In this document: positions 22,154-32,444 of the stretch, piece by piece
Numbering within the stretch: position 1 is the stretch's first letter
Layout of the letters: the number at the start of each line of letters is the position of its first letter
Assembly: GCF_001895205.1 (NCBI RefSeq)
Contig: NZ_BDJF01000032.1
Location: 169,709 to 233,708, forward strand
Source of the DNA: Vibrio injensis
Lineage (GTDB): Bacteria; Pseudomonadota; Gammaproteobacteria; Enterobacterales; Vibrionaceae
Direction: 5' to 3'
DNA length: 64,000 nucleotides
Translations under genes and position numbers: made by a program
The notes under the pieces: model-generated
What the model saw: the letters and a program-made list of their open reading frames with translations, nothing else
Told to the model about the DNA's origin: nothing
Database searches by the model: none

Positions 22154-24373
22154 TTAACCCAATCGTTTGACGAGCATGACATCTTTGATCTGCTCTGTGC
22201 GTTTGATGATCCGCTGTAGAACTTCAACACTGTTCACCTCTAACTCAAAGTCCATAATCGACAATTGACGTTTATAATCACTGCGACTTTTCATGCTGAT
22301 CACTTTCACTTTCTCGTTAGCCAGTAATGTGGTGATGTCTTTTAATAATCCACTACGCTCCATCGCTTCAATACGTAACGTTAAGCGATAAGTTCCAATA
22401 AAACCTCGTCCCCACACGGTATCAATGATGCGCTCAGGCGCATGGTGACTCAGTTCTTCAAGTTGCTCACAATCGCTACGATGTACCGAAATACCACGCC
22501 CTTGAGTGATGTAGCCACGAATGTCATCACCAGGGATCGGCTGACAGCAACGAGCAAGATGGGTCATTAAATTGTCTACCCCTTGCACCACGACTGCATC
22601 CTTATGAGTGGTTTGAGTCGTTGTCGCTTTTACTTCACCCGCTAATTTTTCTAAGGCGAGTTTATCCTCTTCTTCAGCGGTAGGCTTGTTAACTAAGGCA
22701 TTGATATGGTTGATTATTTGATTGATGCGTAAATCACCACTACCGACACCCACATACAACTCATCGGCACTGTTAACATTGAAACGCTTTAATGCGTACG
22801 CTTCAGCGTCTTTTAACTTAGCACCAATTTTTGCTAATTCATTTTCGAGAATTTCACGTCCCGCTTCGAGATTTTTTTCTCGGCTCTGTTTACGGAACCA
22901 AGCATTAATTTTAGCGCGAGCTCGACCAGAATGAACAAAGCCTAATGACGGATTTAACCAGTCACGTGAAGGATTAGGCTCTTTGGCAGTAATAATTTCG
23001 ACTTGGTCACCCATGTGTAATTTATGGGTAAACGGCACGATACGCCCTGCGACTTTAGCGCCAATACAACGATGGCCCACTTCTGAGTGAATATGGTAAG
23101 CAAAATCGAGCGGTGTGGCGCCCATCGGTAAATCGACGACGTCACCACGAGGTGTAAAGGCATAGACCCGATCGTCAAAGACTTGACTACGCAGTTCATC
23201 AAGCATTTCACCAGAATCCGACATCTCCTCTTGCCAATCAAGCAGCTTACGCAGCCAAGTGATTTTCTCGTCATAGCCACTACGCGCAGCCGATGCCCCT
23301 TCTTTATATTTCCAGTGCGCGGCAACGCCAAGCTCAGACTCTTCATGCATCTGTTTAGTTCGGATCTGAATCTCTATGGTTTTGCCTTCGGGGCCTAAAA
23401 TCACCGTATGGATCGACTGATAACCATTAGGCTTCGGGTTAGCCACATAGTCGTCAAATTCGCCCGGCAAGTGTTTATACTTAGTATGCACGATGCCCAA
23501 TGCGGCGTAACAATCTTGCAATTTATCAGCGATAATTCGCACCGCTCGCACATCAAATAACTCGTCAAAGGCGAGATTTTTCTTCTGCATTTTGCGCCAA
23601 ATGCTGTAGATATGTTTAGGGCGACCACTCACCTCGGCATTGATATTTAACGCTTTCATCTCTTGGCGTAGATCATTGACGAAATCACGGATATATTGCT
23701 CACGAACGATACGCCGCTCAGAAAGCTGTTTAGCGATTTGCTTATAAGTGTCCGGTTGTTGATAACGAAACGCGTAATCCTCAATTTCCCACTTGAGCTG
23801 ACCAATCCCCAAACGGTTGGCCAATGGCGCATAAATATTGGCACACTCTTTCGCGGCTGCGCGACGCACTTCATCGGGCTGATCTTTCACTTCGCGTAAG
23901 TTACAAATACGTTCCGCTAACTTAATCACCACACAACGAAAATCATCAACCATCGCTAACAGCATACGTCGAACATTATCAACTTGTGCCGATGCTTCAC
24001 TGCCCTGCATGGTGATATTGAGCTGACCAATCGCCGCCATCTCTTCGACCCCATGAATCAACTTGATGATCTCTTTGCCGTAATGCTCTTCAAGTTCTTC
24101 TTGATCCAGCAAACCGCTGGTGGCAATTGGAAACAGTAGCGCTGCCACTAAAGTGGCTCTATCCATCGACAAAGTGATCAAAATTTCGATCATCTCACGC
24201 CCACGCCATAGCAATATTGGGCCTTGAGAATGGCCATCAAGCCAATGCTCACACTGACGATAGACTTCCGTTAGCCTTACCGACGTTTTGCTCTCTTGCT
24301 GTAAACTAGCAATCCATTTTTCTAGTTCAAACTGTTCGTCTGGGTTTAAATGTGCGCTACGAACTGCAACCAT
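22154..24373 (-). CDS. relA: GTP pyrophosphokinase RelA
   Basis: Ribosome-associated (p)ppGpp synthetase of the stringent response. The 739 residues contain a degenerate hydrolase region without the HDxxED motif, a synthetase domain (RPKHIYSIWRKMQKK, NPKPNGYQSIHT, EIQIRTKQMHE) with the acidic EFDD motif typical of RelA rather than SpoT, a TGS domain (VYAFTPRGDVVDLP), a zinc-finger segment (HLARCCQPIPGD) and a C-terminal ACT/RRM domain. AGGA stands before the ATG. A hairpin with GGAG in its loop lies 38-63 nt upstream. Neighbours rlmD and mazG match E. coli. Confidence 0.97.
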   Translation of the reverse strand: MVAVRSAHLNPDEQFELEKWIASLQQESKTSVRLTEVYRQCEHWLDGHSQGPILLWRGREMIEILITLSMDRATLVAALLFPIATSGLLDQEELEEHYGKEIIKLIHGVEEMAAIGQLNITMQGSEASAQVDNVRRMLLAMVDDFRCVVIKLAERICNLREVKDQPDEVRRAAAKECANIYAPLANRLGIGQLKWEIEDYAFRYQQPDTYKQIAKQLSERRIVREQYIRDFVNDLRQEMKALNINAEVSGRPKHIYSIWRKMQKKNLAFDELFDVRAVRIIADKLQDCYAALGIVHTKYKHLPGEFDDYVANPKPNGYQSIHTVILGPEGKTIEIQIRTKQMHEESELGVAAHWKYKEGASAARSGYDEKITWLRKLLDWQEEMSDSGEMLDELRSQVFDDRVYAFTPRGDVVDLPMGATPLDFAYHIHSEVGHRCIGAKVAGRIVPFTHKLHMGDQVEIITAKEPNPSRDWLNPSLGFVHSGRARAKINAWFRKQSREKNLEAGREILENELAKIGAKLKDAEAYALKRFNVNSADELYVGVGSGDLRINQIINHINALVNKPTAEEEDKLALEKLAGEVKATTTQTTHKDAVVVQGVDNLMTHLARCCQPIPGDDIRGYITQGRGISVHRSDCEQLEELSHHAPERIIDTVWGRGFIGTYRLTLRIEAMERSGLLKDITTLLANEKVKVISMKSRSDYKRQLSIMDFELEVNSVEVLQRIIKRTEQIKDVMLVKRLG

Positions 24374-24410
24374 AGAGATAATCCTAATTTTTTAGATTTT
24401 AGGGTATCGA

Positions 24411-24435
24411 CTGACTTTCGCTCCCGAAAGTTCAG
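24411..24435 (-). promoter_or_regulatory. hairpin with a GGAG loop in the relA leader
   Basis: On the minus strand CTGAACTTTCG and CGAAAG-TCAG pair with one bulged A and expose a GGAG tetraloop. No T-run follows, so it is not a normal terminator. GGA in a hairpin loop is the recognition feature of CsrA/RsmA; regulation by CsrA here is inference only. Confidence 0.4.
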
Positions 24436-24439
24436 CCAG

Positions 24440-25762
24440 TTACCGATTTTTTACAAACAAGGCCATCGACTCTAGATGGCTAGTATGAGGAAACATATCA
24501 AGCATAGCTAATTTCGCCAAATGATAACCTTGATTGAGTAAACTTTGGCTATCACGAGCTAAGGTTGCGGGGTTACACGAAACATAGACAATACGTTCCG
24601 CCGCCAGCGCCCCGAGTTGGTCAATGATCCCAGCCGCACCTGCTCGCGCAGGATCGAGCAATATTTTATCAAACTTTTCCGCCGCCCACTCAGCCTTCGT
24701 CATATCTTGTTCCAAATTGGCTTGGTAAAACGCACTATTATTGATCTGGTTCAAATCGGCATTTTTACTGGCCACCAAGACCATCTCATCGACGCCTTCA
24801 ACACCCACCACATAGTGAGCAATGCGTGCCAACGGTAAGCTAAAGTTGCCTAAGCCACAAAAGAGATCCAATACTCGATCACTAGATTGAACGTCTAACC
24901 ATTCGATAGCTTGAGCAACCATACGTTGGTTGATTGACTGATTGACCTGAATGAAGTGAGTAGGCAAAAAATGCATCGTCACTCCCGCCTCTTGGTAGTA
25001 GGGCGCTTCACCTTGTACATGCTCCAACGGCTGGTTATCCGTCAACAAATACAATGCCAATTGATGACGCTGAGCGAATTCAGACAAACGTTGTTTATCC
25101 GCGCTTGGTAACGATCCTAAATGGCGTAATAAAAGCACGCTGGTATTATCAGCCTTAACCAGCTCGATATGTCCTAGTTGTTCAGGATGCTGAAAACCGC
25201 TCAATAAGGGCTTTAACTCAGCGACGCATTGATTAAGATGAGGATCCAGTACTGGGCAATCGGTAATGTTGATAATACTTTTACTCTGTTTACGCCGAAA
25301 ACCAACCTGCAATTGCTGCGTTTTTTTATCCCACCATAAACTGAGCCGCGCTCGACGACGATAGCCTTTATCTTGCTCAGTGATCGGTGCCGATAATGGC
25401 ACCGTTTGCTTAGCGAACTTACTCATTAAATGACTAAGAGTCTGCTGTTTATGGGCCACTTGCGCGCCACGAGAGAGGTGCTGTAAATCGCATCCACCAC
25501 ACTGCTGATAATGTTGACAAAATGGCACGACACGCTCAGGACTGGGTTTAAGCACTTTGATAAGCTTTGCCCGCGAAAATTTGCTTTTACTCTCAGTGAG
25601 TTGAATTACAACTTCTTCACCAGGCAACGCTCCGTCAATAAAAATCGGTTTGTCTTGCTGATACGCCATTCCCGCGCCGAGATGATCCAGCTTCGTCACC
25701 ATGACTGACTGATGTTTAGATTGAATCGAGGTGTTCTTCTTCGCTTGGAAAAAACGTGCCAT
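24440..25762 (-). CDS. rlmD: 23S rRNA (uracil-1939-C5)-methyltransferase RlmD
   Basis: SAM-dependent enzyme methylating U1939 of 23S rRNA. The 440 residues show an N-terminal TRAM domain, the iron-sulphur cysteines in [14 protein letters not shown] plus CPVLDP, the SAM site [15 protein letters not shown] and the catalytic cysteine in [12 protein letters not shown]. Length and the neighbours relA (downstream) and divergent barA agree with E. coli rlmD. No membrane segment. Confidence 0.96.
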   Translation of the reverse strand: MARFFQAKKNTSIQSKHQSVMVTKLDHLGAGMAYQQDKPIFIDGALPGEEVVIQLTESKSKFSRAKLIKVLKPSPERVVPFCQHYQQCGGCDLQHLSRGAQVAHKQQTLSHLMSKFAKQTVPLSAPITEQDKGYRRRARLSLWWDKKTQQLQVGFRRKQSKSIINITDCPVLDPHLNQCVAELKPLLSGFQHPEQLGHIELVKADNTSVLLLRHLGSLPSADKQRLSEFAQRHQLALYLLTDNQPLEHVQGEAPYYQEAGVTMHFLPTHFIQVNQSINQRMVAQAIEWLDVQSSDRVLDLFCGLGNFSLPLARIAHYVVGVEGVDEMVLVASKNADLNQINNSAFYQANLEQDMTKAEWAAEKFDKILLDPARAGAAGIIDQLGALAAERIVYVSCNPATLARDSQSLLNQGYHLAKLAMLDMFPHTSHLESMALFVKNR

Positions 25763-25975
25763 GCTTTATGCCTAAGTGTGATTTATAAAAAGGTTTTTGC
25801 CCCAGCATCACTATTCTGTGTGGGGAAGATTGTCGAAGCCATGACTCTTGCATTAAGCTATAGTGGCTTAGTGTTGAGAATAGACAGCTCGACAATAATA
25901 GCGATTGATTGAATAACTTCGCCCAATGTAATGCGGGTTATTTTCCCATATCCACACCACGATGTTTAGACAATA

Positions 25976-28753
25976 ATGACCAAATATGGCTTACGTGCGC
26001 GTGTTATTACCCTGACTTTAGCACCAACCTTAATTATTGGGTTACTGCTTAGCGCTTTATTCTCATTCAACCGTTACCACGATTTGGAAATTCAGGTTCT
26101 CAATTCTGGTGCAAGTATCATTGAACCACTGGCGATTGCCAGCGAAGAAGCGTTAAAAAACCAAAGTAGGGAATCGGTACGACGGATCATTAGTTACGCT
26201 CATCGTAAACACTCGAAATTAGTACGCAGTATTGCGGTATTCGATGCTCGCCATGAGTTATTTGTGACCTCCAACTTTCATCCCAATTTTGAAAGTTTGA
26301 TGTACCCTAAAGAGCAACCGATCCCAGTTCTCGGCAGTGCCCAGCAACATGATAACACCCTTATTCTCCGTACACCGATTTTGGCAGAAAGCCGCCTACT
26401 CGAAGATAATACGAATAGCGCGCGTTCGGTACCGGTACTGGGTTATATTGCCATTGAATTAGATCTCTCCTCGTTGCGTTTACAACAATATCAGGAGATT
26501 TTCTCCGCCTGCTTAGTGTTAATTATGGGCCTAGTGCTCTCTAGCGTTTTCGCCGTTCGTCTCATGCACGATGTGACCCGTCCTATCACCCATATGAAAA
26601 ACATGGTTGACCGCATTCGGCGCGGCCATTTAGATGTTCGAATTGAAGGGAAAATGCATGGTGAGTTGGATTCACTGCGTAAAGGCATTAATGCCATGGC
26701 GGTCTCGCTATCCGAATACCATGTAGAAATGCAACACAGCATTGATCAAGCTACCTCAGATCTGCGCGAAACTCTTGAGCAATTAGAGATCCAAAACGTT
26801 GAACTGGATATTGCCAAAAAACGCGCTCAAGAAGCCGCTCGAATTAAATCTGAATTTTTAGCCAATATGTCACATGAGCTGCGTACTCCGCTCAATGGGG
26901 TGATCGGCTTTACGCGTCAAATGCTAAAAACCCAGTTAACCAATAGCCAAACAGATTATCTGCAAACCATTGAAAAATCAGCCAATAACTTATTAACCAT
27001 CATTAATGATATCCTCGACTTCTCAAAACTTGAAGCTGGTAAGCTAGCACTTGAGAACATCCCTTTTGAATTCCAAGAAACCTTAGAAGAAGTGGTGAAT
27101 CTACAGGCCACCAGTGCCCATGAAAAAGGCTTAGAGATCACTTTAAAAGTCGATCCGAAAATTCCGCTCGGTCTTGTTGGCGATCCGCTGCGTATTCAAC
27201 AAGTCTTGACTAACTTGGTTGGCAACTCAATTAAGTTTACCGAACGAGGTAATATTGATATTAGCGTTGAAATGCGCTCACAACGGGATGATATCGTTGA
27301 GCTGCAATTTATGGTTCGCGATACTGGGATTGGTATTTCGGAGCGCCAACAAGCTCAGCTATTCCAAGCTTTTAGTCAAGCCGATGCGAGCATTTCACGC
27401 CGTTACGGTGGCACAGGTTTAGGTTTAGTCATCACGCAAAAATTAGTTGGGCAAATGGGCGGCGAAATCAGTTTAACCAGCCGACTGCATCAAGGTTCTA
27501 CATTTTGGTTTACGCTGCGTTTACCTGCGACAACCATGCCTATCAGCGATTGGGTTGATACGCAGGCACTATTGGATAAGCAGTTATTACTTGTTGAACC
27601 TAATATGCAAGCCGCTTCTATTGTCCAACAACAATTAGTCCAAGCTGGGTTAACGGTTACCTATCGCTCATCGATGCCTGAAGATTCCGAACACTACGAT
27701 TATGTCTTACTGAATTTATCACCAGCCAAAGAAACCGACACCAGCTTAGCCGAGCAATGGATTCAGCAAGCGCTGCAATTAGCACCGCATGTGATTATTG
27801 GTACACCAAGTACCGAGCTTGCGTTAGCCGACCAACTGATGAAGCACTACCCAGTTCAATGCGTCACTAAACCGTTGTCACGCCGTAAGCTATTACAAAC
27901 CCTATTAGCTCATCAACCGACATTGCCGACGCCTATCGAGCAACCACGTGAAATAGATAAACTGCCCTTGACCGTAATGGCGGTTGATGACAACCCAGCC
28001 AACTTAAAACTGATCAGTGCATTGCTGCAGGAAAGGGTTGCAGAGGTAATTACTTGCAGCGATGGAATTAGCGCGGTAGAACAAGCGACTCTGCGCGCCT
28101 TTGATATCATTTTAATGGATATTCAAATGCCGCATATGGACGGGGTTACCGCTTGTAAGGCAATTAAACAATTACCGCTTAATAGCACAACACCAATCAT
28201 TGCGGTGACGGCTCACGCTATGGCTGGAGAACGAGATCGACTACTAAAAGCAGGCATGGACGATTATCTGACCAAGCCGATTGAAGAGCATATTTTACAG
28301 CAAGTGTTGGTTCACTGGAGTCCAGCCCACTTAACTCACGGTGTAGAAAAGCTGCCTTTAAGCCATCATCAAGCAGAGCTCAACCCCACCCCGTCCTCTC
28401 CCTCAACTTCAATGGTGATTGATTGGTCACTGGCCTTGAAGCAAGCCGCAGGAAAAGAAGATTTGGCCAAAGAGATGTTACAACTGTTGGTCAATTATCT
28501 TCCTGATGTGATTCAAGTGGTCAATCAAGCACAACAAGATGATCAGTATGCGTTAGATGATTTACTGCATCACATCCATAAACTGCACGGAAGCTGCTCT
28601 TACAGTGGCACGCCATCATTGAAAAGCATCTGTGCCACCTTAGAACAGATGCTGCGCTCAGGGAGCCGAGTCAGTGATATCGAGCCTGAATTATTTGAAC
28701 TGCAAGATGAAATGGAGAAGTTACTCAATGAAGCGCCACAATACCTCAACTAA
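25976..28753 (+). CDS. barA: hybrid sensor histidine kinase BarA (VarS)
   Basis: Tripartite inner-membrane kinase that phosphorylates UvrY (VarA in Vibrio), which activates the Csr small RNAs. The 925 residues show membrane segments near 12-32 and 170-192 flanking a periplasmic domain, HAMP, HisKA with the phospho-accepting His near 301 (NMSHELRTPLNG), HATPase motifs, a degenerate receiver-like region (about 530-640), a receiver with Asp near 717 (ILMDIQMPHMDG) and an HPt domain with His near 867 (HKLHGSCSYSG). No clear Shine-Dalgarno sequence precedes the ATG. It ends 20 bp from the convergent acpS. Confidence 0.95.
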   Translation: MTKYGLRARVITLTLAPTLIIGLLLSALFSFNRYHDLEIQVLNSGASIIEPLAIASEEALKNQSRESVRRIISYAHRKHSKLVRSIAVFDARHELFVTSNFHPNFESLMYPKEQPIPVLGSAQQHDNTLILRTPILAESRLLEDNTNSARSVPVLGYIAIELDLSSLRLQQYQEIFSACLVLIMGLVLSSVFAVRLMHDVTRPITHMKNMVDRIRRGHLDVRIEGKMHGELDSLRKGINAMAVSLSEYHVEMQHSIDQATSDLRETLEQLEIQNVELDIAKKRAQEAARIKSEFLANMSHELRTPLNGVIGFTRQMLKTQLTNSQTDYLQTIEKSANNLLTIINDILDFSKLEAGKLALENIPFEFQETLEEVVNLQATSAHEKGLEITLKVDPKIPLGLVGDPLRIQQVLTNLVGNSIKFTERGNIDISVEMRSQRDDIVELQFMVRDTGIGISERQQAQLFQAFSQADASISRRYGGTGLGLVITQKLVGQMGGEISLTSRLHQGSTFWFTLRLPATTMPISDWVDTQALLDKQLLLVEPNMQAASIVQQQLVQAGLTVTYRSSMPEDSEHYDYVLLNLSPAKETDTSLAEQWIQQALQLAPHVIIGTPSTELALADQLMKHYPVQCVTKPLSRRKLLQTLLAHQPTLPTPIEQPREIDKLPLTVMAVDDNPANLKLISALLQERVAEVITCSDGISAVEQATLRAFDIILMDIQMPHMDGVTACKAIKQLPLNSTTPIIAVTAHAMAGERDRLLKAGMDDYLTKPIEEHILQQVLVHWSPAHLTHGVEKLPLSHHQAELNPTPSSPSTSMVIDWSLALKQAAGKEDLAKEMLQLLVNYLPDVIQVVNQAQQDDQYALDDLLHHIHKLHGSCSYSGTPSLKSICATLEQMLRSGSRVSDIEPELFELQDEMEKLLNEAPQYLN

Positions 28754-28773
28754 AGCGCAGCAATGATGAGTAA

Positions 28774-29166
28774 TCAGTTCGACGGAAAAAATGACTCAAG
28801 AATCACCGTAGCGACGGCGTAATGTCGCTCATCGGAAAGGGATAGATGAATGGATGTGACTTGCATGGCTTCGGCGAGTTGCTTCGCTCGGCCATGCAGA
28901 GTTAGATGGGGTTTACCTTGGGTATCGTTGGTGATTTGAAAATCATGGAACGTAACACCACAAGCGATACCAGTACCTAAGGCTTTCGCCGCCGCTTCTT
29001 TAGCGGCAAAACGTTTGGCTAAAAAGCGCGCAGGCTGTTTTAAAGCCGCACATTTAACCTGCTCTTCAGGAGTGAGGATCCGCGCCGCAAAGGCGCTACC
29101 ACTACGGGTAAGCACCTTCTCAATGCGTTCAATCTCAGTAATGTCTGTGCCTAAGCCAACAATCAT
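28774..29166 (-). CDS. acpS: holo-[acyl-carrier-protein] synthase AcpS
   Basis: Transfers 4'-phosphopantetheine from CoA to acyl carrier protein. The 130 residues hold the metal-binding Asp8 in [12 protein letters not shown] and Glu57 in [15 protein letters not shown]. It is the last gene of the array starting at rpoE and starts 6 bp after the pdxJ stop, the conserved pair seen in E. coli. Confidence 0.96.
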   Translation of the reverse strand: MIVGLGTDITEIERIEKVLTRSGSAFAARILTPEEQVKCAALKQPARFLAKRFAAKEAAAKALGTGIACGVTFHDFQITNDTQGKPHLTLHGRAKQLAEAMQVTSIHLSLSDERHYAVATVILESFFPSN

Positions 29167-29172
29167 CGACGA

Positions 29173-29904
29173 TTAACGACGCACGTTATCCATGATGGCT
29201 TTCATATCCGCGACCGCTTTGCTCAAACCATCAAACACCGCTCGGCCAACAATCGCATGACCAATGTTCAGCTCATAAATTTCAGGAATAGCAGCAATTG
29301 CCGCTACGTTGTGGTACGTCAAACCATGTCCAGCATTGACCGTAATACCAAGATCGCTGGCGTAGGCTGCCGCTGCCGCGATTTTTTTTAGTTCGTTTTG
29401 CTGCTCTGTCTCATTAGAGGCTTCTGCATAATGCCCAGTGTGCAATTCAATAAAAGGCGCACCGCATGCTTTCGCGGCGTCAATTTGCTCACGATCGGCA
29501 TCAATAAATAGAGAAACTTTAATTCCTGCAGCGGTCAGTTTTTCCGTCGCAGCTTTCACTTTATCTAACTGCCCCTGTACGTCTAACCCCCCTTCAGTGG
29601 TCAGCTCTTCACGCTTTTCTGGTACCAAGCAGACAAATTCAGGCTGAGTGTTTAAAGCAATTTCGAGCATCTCATCGGTTACCGCCATCTCAAGGTTCAT
29701 CCGCGTTTGCAAGGTTTCACGCAAAATACGCACATCACGGTCTTGAATATGGCGACGATCTTCTCGCAGGTGAATGGTAATGCCATCCGCACCTGCTCGT
29801 TCAGCGATCTCTGCCGCATGCACAGGATCAGGATAACGGGTACCACGCGCGTTACGTAACGTGGCAACGTGGTCAATATTGACACCTAAAAGAATTGAGC
29901 TCAT
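29173..29904 (-). CDS. pdxJ: pyridoxine 5'-phosphate synthase PdxJ
   Basis: Condenses 1-deoxyxylulose 5-phosphate with 3-amino-2-oxopropyl phosphate in vitamin B6 synthesis. The 243-residue TIM barrel starts with [33 protein letters not shown] and the phosphate loop [11 protein letters not shown] type segment ([11 protein letters not shown]) are present. Its ATG overlaps the recO stop codon by 4 bp (ATGA), indicating coupled translation. Confidence 0.97.
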   Translation of the reverse strand: MSSILLGVNIDHVATLRNARGTRYPDPVHAAEIAERAGADGITIHLREDRRHIQDRDVRILRETLQTRMNLEMAVTDEMLEIALNTQPEFVCLVPEKREELTTEGGLDVQGQLDKVKAATEKLTAAGIKVSLFIDADREQIDAAKACGAPFIELHTGHYAEASNETEQQNELKKIAAAAAYASDLGITVNAGHGLTYHNVAAIAAIPEIYELNIGHAIVGRAVFDGLSKAVADMKAIMDNVRR

Positions 29905-30626
29905 GTTTCTATACTCCGTGCTCTAGATAGCGTTGTGGGTCGGAACAACTCCCGACTTTTTAAAGGTTTACCGCCAAGATAAGGCTTTAAAGCAATGCGT
30001 GTAAAGCGCTTTGCGGCTTGTAATTGATTTTTGGTGGTAAAGCGTCGTTCACTGATCGCAATCAGCTCATCACCATAAAAAGTCAAGTTATCGCGTCTTA
30101 CCGACGCAATAAAGCCTTTTTGTTCACGATAACGATAGGTCATCGTCGGAGTGATGGGCTCACCCGTGCCCGCACAATGTAAAAAATCAACGCCATAGCC
30201 AAGAGAGGACAATAATGCCAGTTCGAAACGACGCAAAGCTGGCTCAGGATTATCACTTTGCGCTAACTCAGTCAGCGCAAATAGATAATCATGAAACAGT
30301 GCGGGGCTAGGAACATCACTCGCCAAGACTCGGCCAACTAATTCATTGACGTACATCGCTGAATAGAGACTGATGCCACTTAAAGGAAGGCCTAAACTGA
30401 TTGACTCAGCTTGACGTAATGTCTTCATGGTACTGTTGCCAGACCATTTTAATAATAATGGAGTAAACGGCTGCAAGGCGCCTTTAAGCTGAGAACGCTT
30501 GCCACGAGCCCCCTTCGCCATCAACGTTAATCGTCCATACTCTTCACTAAAGACGTCCAAGATTAAGCTTGATTCGCTATAAGGACGGCGATTAAGAACA
30601 AAGCAACGTTGAAAACCATCAATCAT
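29901..30626 (-). CDS. recO: DNA repair protein RecO
   Basis: RecFOR-pathway mediator that binds SSB and loads RecA on gapped DNA. The ATG at 30626 gives 241 residues beginning [20 protein letters not shown], the family N-terminal OB fold ([19 protein letters not shown]). An ATG 87 nt upstream would add a non-conserved leader and was rejected. The ribosome site is weak (GGTG). It follows era after 144 bp and overlaps pdxJ by 4 bp. Confidence 0.94.
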   Translation of the reverse strand: MIDGFQRCFVLNRRPYSESSLILDVFSEEYGRLTLMAKGARGKRSQLKGALQPFTPLLLKWSGNSTMKTLRQAESISLGLPLSGISLYSAMYVNELVGRVLASDVPSPALFHDYLFALTELAQSDNPEPALRRFELALLSSLGYGVDFLHCAGTGEPITPTMTYRYREQKGFIASVRRDNLTFYGDELIAISERRFTTKNQLQAAKRFTRIALKPYLGGKPLKSRELFRPTTLSRARSIET

Positions 30627-30770
30627 AACAACACCAATCACTCCAGTCAGAGTACAGCGTAGAAGACCAAATAGACGATAACATCGCGCAATATCACTGT
30701 AGGATCTGACCATGGCGATGGAAAGAGCCGCGTAAAGCGACTCCGTTTGGTTTAACTCACTAGGCGCAAT

Positions 30771-31736
30771 TTATAGATCGTCAATATAACCTAATGAACG
30801 CAAAGCTCGCTCATCATCTGCCCAGCCAGATTTCACTTTGACCCAAGTTTCCAAATAGACTTTGCGTCCAAACAGCTCTTCCATATCGAGACGGGCTTCG
30901 CGACCAATGGTTTTTATTTTCTCACCCTTTTTACCAATAACCATTTTTTTCTGGCCAATCCTTTCGACCAAAATCAAAGCATTAATATGGAAACCATCGG
31001 TTTCTGGGTTGTAATCAAAACGTTCAATCTCTACGGTAACCGAATAAGGTAATTCCTCACCGGTAAAGCGCATTAATTTTTCACGGATGATTTCCGAAGC
31101 CATAAAACGCTGTGAACGATCGGTCACATACTCTTCAGGGAAATGGTGCGTTGCTTTTGGTAAATGATGACGAACATGCTGATGCAACACATCAATATTT
31201 TTCCCCAACTTAGCCGAAATAGGCACAATATCGACAAAGTCCATTAAGCTAGAAAGATCCTGCATATGGCGCATCACATCGTTACGATCTTTGACGTTAT
31301 CGACTTTATTGATGCATAACACAACTGGGAAATTGGCTTGACGCAGTTTGTTAAGCACCATCTCGTCATCAGCAGTCCAGTGTGTACCATCCACCACAAA
31401 CAGTACTAAATTGACATCACTGAGTGAGCTACTGGCAGCACGATTCATTAAACGGTTGATCGCCCGCTTTTCTTCAATATGCAGCCCGGGAGTATCAACA
31501 TAAACCGCCTGATAATCACCCTTGGTATCCACGCCCATAATACGATGGCGAGTGGTCTGTGGTTTACGTGAGGTAATGGAGATTTTTTGCCCAAGAATAT
31601 TATTTAACAGGGTAGATTTGCCGACATTAGGGCGACCGACAATGGCGACAAAACCACAGTGTTGATTATCGGGTGATGAGCTCGGTTGTTGATCGGATGC
31701 GAAGTACGCATCGATATCGAATTCTTTATCAGCCAT
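30771..31736 (-). CDS. era: GTPase Era
   Basis: Essential GTPase that binds 16S rRNA in 30S assembly. The 321 residues show G1 [10 protein letters not shown]3 DTPGLH, G4 NKVD and the C-terminal KH domain with [13 protein letters not shown]. Compared with E. coli Era (301) there is an N-terminal extension of about 20 residues ([19 protein letters not shown]), a feature I cannot assign a function. It overlaps the end of rnc by 8 bp. Confidence 0.97.
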   Translation of the reverse strand: MADKEFDIDAYFASDQQPSSSPDNQHCGFVAIVGRPNVGKSTLLNNILGQKISITSRKPQTTRHRIMGVDTKGDYQAVYVDTPGLHIEEKRAINRLMNRAASSSLSDVNLVLFVVDGTHWTADDEMVLNKLRQANFPVVLCINKVDNVKDRNDVMRHMQDLSSLMDFVDIVPISAKLGKNIDVLHQHVRHHLPKATHHFPEEYVTDRSQRFMASEIIREKLMRFTGEELPYSVTVEIERFDYNPETDGFHINALILVERIGQKKMVIGKKGEKIKTIGREARLDMEELFGRKVYLETWVKVKSGWADDERALRSLGYIDDL

Positions 31737-32406
31737 GGTTTAATTGCTCCAGAGCGGTTTCAGCCGCTGCTTGTTCGGCTTTACGGCGGCTAGTGCCTTT
31801 ACCTATAACGGGTGTGGCAATGCCGGCAACATCACACGATACCGTAAACTCTTGGTTGTGTGCTTCCCCTTTAATATTAGTCACAATATAGACAGGGAGC
31901 GGACTACGTCTACCTTGTAAGAACTCTTGCAAACGTGTTTTAGGATCTTTTTGCGACACGCCAGGTTTGATGGCATCGAGTCTCGGTTGATACCAATTTA
32001 AGATGATACCGCGCACCATCTCAATATCACTATCCAGATAAATTGCCCCGATAATCGCTTCTACGGCATCAGCTAAAATTGAATCACGACGAAAACCACC
32101 GCTTTTTAGCTCGCCTGGACCTAATTTTAAGTAATCTCCCAAGCCAAATTCTCGGCCTAACTCCGCAAGGGTATTGCCGCGTACGAGTGTGGCACGCATG
32201 CGGCTCATATCACCTTCATTGATCTTAGGAAAGCGACGATATAGCTCGTCCGCAATAACAAAACTTAAAATTGAATCGCCCAGAAACTCAAGACGCTCAT
32301 TATGCTTACCATTGGCGCTACGATGAGTAAGCGCCAATTCCATAAACTCAGGATCATTAAATTGATAACCGAGTTTGGGTTCTAATCTATTAATTGGAGA
32401 ATTCAT
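31729..32406 (-). CDS. rnc: ribonuclease III
   Basis: Double-strand-specific endoribonuclease for rRNA and mRNA processing. The 225 residues have the signature [11 protein letters not shown] (about 39-49), second catalytic acidic residues in the [13 protein letters not shown] segment, and a dsRNA-binding domain from about 155 ([12 protein letters not shown] to the [11 protein letters not shown] end). It is coupled to era by an 8-bp overlap. A perfect hairpin lies 20 nt upstream of its start. Confidence 0.97.
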   Translation of the reverse strand: MNSPINRLEPKLGYQFNDPEFMELALTHRSANGKHNERLEFLGDSILSFVIADELYRRFPKINEGDMSRMRATLVRGNTLAELGREFGLGDYLKLGPGELKSGGFRRDSILADAVEAIIGAIYLDSDIEMVRGIILNWYQPRLDAIKPGVSQKDPKTRLQEFLQGRRSPLPVYIVTNIKGEAHNQEFTVSCDVAGIATPVIGKGTSRRKAEQAAAETALEQLNHG

Positions 32407-32425
32407 GCTCTCTCGATGTGTTACG

Positions 32426-32444
32426 GGTCAGCAAACTGCTGACC
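32426..32444 (-). promoter_or_regulatory. hairpin in the lepB-rnc junction
   Basis: Perfect 8-bp arms GGTCAGCA / TGCTGACC with a 3-nt loop, touching the lepB stop and 20 nt before the rnc ATG. No T-run follows. In E. coli RNase III cuts a hairpin in its own leader; this one is short for that role, so the function is inferred. Confidence 0.5.
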
